A stretch of 8,233 nucleotides of DNA from Bacteroidota bacterium (lineage in GTDB: Bacteria; Bacteroidota; Bacteroidia; Bacteroidales; Prolixibacteraceae), in NCBI GenBank assembly GCA_030632865.1, contig DAOVTY010000137.1:1-8233 (forward strand). Reading direction: 5' to 3'. Position numbers and translations under genes: made by a program. This document shows positions 4,483 to 8,233 of the stretch, piece after piece; the stretch's first letter is position 1, and each line of letters starts with the position of its first letter. The notes under the pieces are model-generated. The model searched no databases. It was given only the letters and a program-made list of their open reading frames with translations, and was not told the origin of the DNA.

Positions 4483-6387
4483 ATGAAAACTATAATCGAA
4501 CTTTTTGAAACAGCGGTTGCCAACTACCCTAACAATATTTATCTATGGGAGAAAAATAAAGTTGAATACATTGGCACAACTTATTCCGAAACTCACGAAC
4601 ATGTTTTAAATTTGGCCGCAGGATTAATTGATTTAGGTTTCAAAAAAGAAGATAGAGCCGGATTAGTTGCCGATGGAAGAAACGACTGGATTATTAGTGA
4701 ATTAGGAATGTTGTACGCCGGTGGTATTAATGTGCCCTTATCAATCAGGCTACAAGAAAATGAGTTAACTTTTAGGTTACAACACAGTGGGTGTAAATAT
4801 ATTTTTGTATCAAAACTACATGCAAAAAAAGTAGAAGATATTAGAGAAGAACTACCAAATTTAGAAAAAGTAGTTTTTATTGATGGTAAAGATAATCTTG
4901 GAGAAAATGATATAAATTATAGAGATTTATTAAAAACCGGAGCAAAACTCAGAAAAGAAAACAGCAAAGAGTTTGATGCTATTTGGAAAAATATCGAACC
5001 CAACGATATTGCAAATATATCTTATACATCTGGCACAACTGCCGACCCAAAAGGAATTATGCTTTCGCATTTAAATTATGCAGCAAATGTTGTTCAGTCG
5101 AACTCTTTAATGGATCTAAAAACTGAGTGGAAAACTCTGGCTATTTTACCTTGGGATCATGCTTTTGCTCACACAACTTGTTTATATGTGTTTATGTATA
5201 AAGGAGCCAGTATTGCATCAGTAGAAATTGGAAAATCCCCTTTGGAAACACTAAAGAATATTCCAAAAAATATTAATGAAATTAAGCCCGCTTTAATGAT
5301 GAGCGTTCCTGCATATTCAAAAGCTTTCAGAAAAAACATTGAAGCTGGAATTCGCGGAAAAGGAGAAAAACTTTATAATATTTTTCAATACGCACTTAAA
5401 ATTGCATACAAATACAACGGAAACGGAAAAGATCGAGGCAAAGGATTTACTTTTTTGTACAAACCTCTACTTTGGATTTTCGATAAAATTCTTTTCAAAA
5501 AAATACGAGATGGTTTTGGAGGAAAACTAGAATTTTTTGTTGGAGGTGGTGCACTTTTAGATGTTGAACTTCAACGTTTCTTTTTTGCAATTGGAATGCC
5601 AGTTTGCCAAGGATATGGACTAACTGAAGCGGCCCCTGTAATTTCTTCGAACATACCGGATGACACAAAATTTGGATCTTCGGGAAAATTGGTAAAAAAC
5701 ATTGAGGTTAAAATTTTGGACGACGACGGAAAGGAACAACCAGCAGGTGTAAAAGGGGAAATAGTTGTAAAAGGCGACAATGTTATGTTGGGTTATTGGA
5801 ATAATCTTACTGCAACTGCAGAAACTTTAAAAAATGGCTGGTTGCACACCGGAGATATGGGTTACATGGACAACCAAGATTACCTTTATGTTTTAGGACG
5901 ATTTAAAAGTTTACTAATTGGTAACGATGGTGAGAAATACAGTCCTGAAGGAATTGAAGAAGCAATTGTAGATCAGTCGCCTTATATACAACAAGCGATG
6001 CTTTACAACGAGCAAAACCAATATACCACCGGGATGTTAGTGCCTGAAATTGACACAATTAACCGTGAATTAAAAAAGAGAAATATAGAACCAGGTTCGG
6101 AACAAGGTAATAAAGAGACTCTACAAATTTTATTAAACGAGATAAATGAATACAAGAAAAATGGTAAGCATGAAGGATTATTTCCTGAGCGATGGCTGCC
6201 CACTGCAATTGCAATTCTTCCCCAAGCATTTACTCAAGATAACACTCTACTTAATGGATCTATGAAAATGGTACGTGGAAAGATTACAGATTTTTTCAAA
6301 AATGAACTTGAATTTATTTATACCCCAGCAGCTAAAAACATTGAAAACGAAATGAATATTAATGCCATTAAAAAATGGAATGAATAA
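4483..6387 (+). CDS. AMP-forming long-chain fatty acid-CoA ligase
   Basis: This 634-residue adenylate-forming enzyme activates a carboxylic acid, most likely a long-chain fatty acid, to an acyl-AMP and then to acyl-CoA. Motifs in order are the phosphate-binding loop YTSGTTADPKG (181-191), GYGLTEAAP (377-385), the ribose-binding Asp in HTGDMGYMD (Asp458), the hinge LGRFKSLLIGNDGEKYSPEGIEEAI (471-495) and a C-terminal NGSMKMVRGKI whose Lys595 fits the adenylation lysine. Length and the LGRFKSLLIG/GEKYSPE block fit the long-chain (FAA1/FadD15-like) branch rather than acetyl-CoA synthetase. Chain-length preference cannot be read from the sequence. There is no signal peptide or clear membrane segment; such enzymes usually sit at the inner face of the membrane. 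It has its own predicted promoter, is 260 bp from galM and 69 bp from the next gene, and has no evident functional tie to the sugar genes. Confidence 0.92.
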   Translation: MKTIIELFETAVANYPNNIYLWEKNKVEYIGTTYSETHEHVLNLAAGLIDLGFKKEDRAGLVADGRNDWIISELGMLYAGGINVPLSIRLQENELTFRLQHSGCKYIFVSKLHAKKVEDIREELPNLEKVVFIDGKDNLGENDINYRDLLKTGAKLRKENSKEFDAIWKNIEPNDIANISYTSGTTADPKGIMLSHLNYAANVVQSNSLMDLKTEWKTLAILPWDHAFAHTTCLYVFMYKGASIASVEIGKSPLETLKNIPKNINEIKPALMMSVPAYSKAFRKNIEAGIRGKGEKLYNIFQYALKIAYKYNGNGKDRGKGFTFLYKPLLWIFDKILFKKIRDGFGGKLEFFVGGGALLDVELQRFFFAIGMPVCQGYGLTEAAPVISSNIPDDTKFGSSGKLVKNIEVKILDDDGKEQPAGVKGEIVVKGDNVMLGYWNNLTATAETLKNGWLHTGDMGYMDNQDYLYVLGRFKSLLIGNDGEKYSPEGIEEAIVDQSPYIQQAMLYNEQNQYTTGMLVPEIDTINRELKKRNIEPGSEQGNKETLQILLNEINEYKKNGKHEGLFPERWLPTAIAILPQAFTQDNTLLNGSMKMVRGKITDFFKNELEFIYTPAAKNIENEMNINAIKKWNE

Positions 6388-6431
6388 TTTAACTTTAAAC
6401 AAATTCATTAAGTAAAATATTTAAAATCGAT

Positions 6432-6439
6432 TAAATTTG
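6432..6439 (+). promoter_or_regulatory. Predicted -7 promoter element of the kinase-galU unit
   Basis: TAAATTTG matches TAnnTTTG exactly and lies 17 bases before the kinase ATG, so the leader would be only about 10 nt. No clear -33 TTTG is present, and readthrough from the ligase gene is also possible because no strong terminator is seen in the 69-bp gap. Confidence 0.45.
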
Positions 6440-6456
6440 CATTCAAATTTCACAAT

Positions 6457-7458
6457 ATGATTATTGAAACAAATTCTTATCCTCGTGCAGCAGTTATTGG
6501 AAATCCTTCCGATGGTTATTTTGGAAAGACAATTGCATTTGTTTTTTCTAATTTTATTTCCAATGTACAAATCTATCAAACTCCAAATTTAGAAATTAAA
6601 CCCCAACGTTTAGATGGCACCACTTTCAAAAATATGAGAGGGTTGGTTGAAGACATCAATTTTGCTGGTTATTATGGAGGTATGAGATTAATTAAAGGAA
6701 TAATAAAAGTTTTTTATCAATATTGTTTGCGTAATAATATTTCATTAGCCTCTAAAAATTTCACAATTCAATATAATTCAAACATACCATTAAGATTGGG
6801 ACTTGCTGGCTCGAGTGCTATTTTATCTGCCAGCTTAAAAGGCCTTTGTCTATTTTACGAAGTTTATATTGCCCCTGCAACTTTTGCGAATTTAGTGCTC
6901 TCGGTAGAAAACGACGAATTAGGTATTTCTGCAGGTTTGCAAGATCGTGTGGCTCAAGCTTTTGAGAAACCTGTTTTCATGAATTTCGACAAAAAAATTA
7001 TGGAAATACAGGGTTACGGAGAATACAGTGTTTTGCCAACCGATAATTTTCCACTTTTTTATATTGCTTTTCGCAAGAACCTTTCGGAAGGAACAGAAGT
7101 TATACACAACAATTTAAAGGCAAGGTTTAACATTGGCGAAAAGAAAGTGCTTGACGCAATGAATAGATGGAGTGAAATTACAGAAGAGTTTAAAAAAGCT
7201 CTTTACAATGGCGATCGTAAAAATATGCACAATTTAATTAACGAAAATTTTGACCTTCGAAAACAGCTCATTCCCATTTCTGAAGGAAATGTTGAAATGG
7301 TTAATTTAGCCAGATCTACTGGTGCAAGTGCAAAATTCACTGGTTCTGGCGGTGCTATAATTGGTACATACGAAAACGAATCGACGTTTAGTAAACTAAA
7401 AGATGTACTAAGCAATAATGAAATAGAAGTAATAAAACCAAACATAGTTAACAATTAA
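6457..7458 (+). CDS. GHMP-family sugar-1-kinase, probable glucuronokinase
   Basis: This 333-residue cytoplasmic kinase has an N-terminal GNPSDGYFGKTI (15-26), the GYYGGMRL block (71-78), the ATP loop NIPLRLGLAGSSAI (109-122), a catalytic Asp in GLQDRVAQ (Asp163) and the C-terminal GHMP motif KFTGSGGA (293-300). As I recall the Arabidopsis-type glucuronokinase sequence, these blocks and their spacing match it closely, including NPSDxYFGxTI, GYYGGxRL, LGIxAGLQDRVAQ and AxKFTGSGGA. The reaction would be D-glucuronate + ATP to glucuronate 1-phosphate. Substrate is inferred from similarity; a kinase for another sugar or uronic acid is the alternative. A uridylyltransferase gene starts 4 bp after its stop, the natural partner for a sugar 1-phosphate. 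Mevalonate, homoserine and galactose kinases lack this NPSD start, so I exclude them. The kinase domain appears complete, and the start has no competitor nearby. Confidence 0.78.
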   Translation: MIIETNSYPRAAVIGNPSDGYFGKTIAFVFSNFISNVQIYQTPNLEIKPQRLDGTTFKNMRGLVEDINFAGYYGGMRLIKGIIKVFYQYCLRNNISLASKNFTIQYNSNIPLRLGLAGSSAILSASLKGLCLFYEVYIAPATFANLVLSVENDELGISAGLQDRVAQAFEKPVFMNFDKKIMEIQGYGEYSVLPTDNFPLFYIAFRKNLSEGTEVIHNNLKARFNIGEKKVLDAMNRWSEITEEFKKALYNGDRKNMHNLINENFDLRKQLIPISEGNVEMVNLARSTGASAKFTGSGGAIIGTYENESTFSKLKDVLSNNEIEVIKPNIVNN

Positions 7459-7462
7459 ATAA

Positions 7463-8233
7463 ATGATAAAAAAAGCAGTAATTCCTGCGGCTGGATATGG
7501 CACACGTTTTTTACCTGCCACTAAATCGCAGCCCAAAGAAATGATTCCTATTATAGATACCCCTGTAATACAATATGTTGTTGAAGAAGCTGTAGAAAGT
7601 GGTATTACAGATATTTTAATGATTATTGGAAGAGGGAAAAGAGCTATTGAAGAACATTTCGACAGAAGTCCGCTATTAGAAGAATCGCTTCTAAAAAAGC
7701 AAGACTTGGAGATGCTCGATAAAATTCGTTCCATTTCGAATATGGCTAATATTCATTTCATTTGGCAAAAAGAGATGAATGGTCTGGGCGATGCAATACT
7801 TCATGCAAAATATCATGTAGGGAACGAACCATTTGTTATACTTCTTGGCGACACGCTGGTTAAAAGTGATGATGGCCCAATAACAAAACAATTAATAGAT
7901 GTTTATAATAAAACCAAAAGCTCTGTAATTGCACTAGAGGAAGTAAAACCAGAATTAGTAAGTCGGTATGGCATTGTTGATGGTGAAAAGATATCGGAGA
8001 AAGTGGTAAAAGCAAACGATTGGATTGAAAAACCTTCAATTGAAGAAGCTCCCTCAAATCTGGCAGTTGCAAGTAGATACTTATTTACACCAGAAATATT
8101 TGATTATCTAGAAAAAACAGCTCCGGGTAAAAACAACGAAATACAATTAACAGATGCAATGCGCGAGATGGTTAAATTTCACCCAATGTATGGTATGAAA
8201 TTCAACGGTAAAAGATATGACGTGGGAGATAAA
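7463..8233 (+). CDS. UTP-sugar-1-phosphate uridylyltransferase, GalU family (3' end cut off)
   Basis: This is a nucleotidyltransferase that forms a UDP-sugar and pyrophosphate from UTP and a sugar 1-phosphate, classically UDP-glucose. The 257 codons present run open to the window end, stopping within the C-terminal RYDVGDK block; about 30-40 residues are probably missing relative to typical GalU. Motifs are the UTP-binding AAGYGTRFLPATKSQPKEM (9-27), QKEMNGLGDA (102-111), the metal-binding Asp in LLGDT (Asp130), the catalytic-type lysine in WIEKP (Lys190), SNLAVASRYLF (198-208) and NNEIQLTDA (224-232). Some positions differ from standard GalU such as B. subtilis GtaB: GYGTR for GLGTR, GLGDA for GLGHA and GDT for GDD. 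These might reflect a different sugar. The ATG is 4 bp after the kinase stop, so the two are probably cotranscribed, and glucuronate 1-phosphate is a plausible substrate. Because the specificity is open I give no firm symbol. Confidence 0.88.
   Translation, partial: MIKKAVIPAAGYGTRFLPATKSQPKEMIPIIDTPVIQYVVEEAVESGITDILMIIGRGKRAIEEHFDRSPLLEESLLKKQDLEMLDKIRSISNMANIHFIWQKEMNGLGDAILHAKYHVGNEPFVILLGDTLVKSDDGPITKQLIDVYNKTKSSVIALEEVKPELVSRYGIVDGEKISEKVVKANDWIEKPSIEEAPSNLAVASRYLFTPEIFDYLEKTAPGKNNEIQLTDAMREMVKFHPMYGMKFNGKRYDVGDK

Noticed and set aside
4483..6387. Functional link of the acyl-CoA ligase to the galactose or uridylyltransferase genes
   Set aside because: It has its own promoter match and spacing on both sides. 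Nothing in its motifs suggests a sugar substrate, so adjacency is probably incidental.
7408..8072. Minus-strand reading frames of 66-108 codons
   Set aside because: They are antisense to the kinase end and to the GalU-family gene, which has an uninterrupted frame with clear motifs.

Overview
The window looks like chromosomal DNA from a low-GC member of the Bacteroidota, possibly of the Marinilabiliales/Prolixibacteraceae type. The lineage is an inference. It rests on the lack of Shine-Dalgarno sequences before most starts, several matches to the Bacteroidota -7 promoter element TAnnTTTG just upstream of genes, and the family types of the proteins.

Bases 1-485 hold no intact gene but are dense in structure. 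A GIY-YIG nuclease-like reading frame (46-297) is interrupted by one in-frame amber codon. It is followed by a REP-like hairpin (307-340). Both lie between two identical 40-bp copies of a terminator hairpin (1-40 and 341-380). Two further hairpins (397-428 and 431-462) lie downstream of galK and probably terminate it. The arrangement looks like a small mobile or repetitive element lodged at a terminator.

Bases 486-4222 are a galactose block. Galactokinase (minus strand) and a GntR-type regulator with a LacI-like sensor domain (minus strand) lie in tandem, with galM (aldose 1-epimerase) divergent from the regulator. A shared 16-bp dyad, ACTAG-N6-CYAGT, occurs just downstream of the predicted galK transcription start and again between the regulator and galM. 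This suggests that the regulator controls galK, galM and itself. galT is not in the window.

After a 260-bp spacer, bases 4483-6387 encode an AMP-forming long-chain acyl-CoA ligase with no clear link to its neighbours.

Bases 6457-8233 are a two-gene unit separated by 4 bp: a GHMP kinase closely resembling plant-type glucuronokinase, and a GalU-family UTP-sugar-1-phosphate uridylyltransferase that runs off the window end. Together they could phosphorylate a free sugar (glucuronate is the best guess) at C1 and activate it to a UDP-sugar, parallel to the plant UDP-glucuronate salvage route. The two most interesting items are this kinase/uridylyltransferase pair and the repeat-flanked GIY-YIG/REP element.
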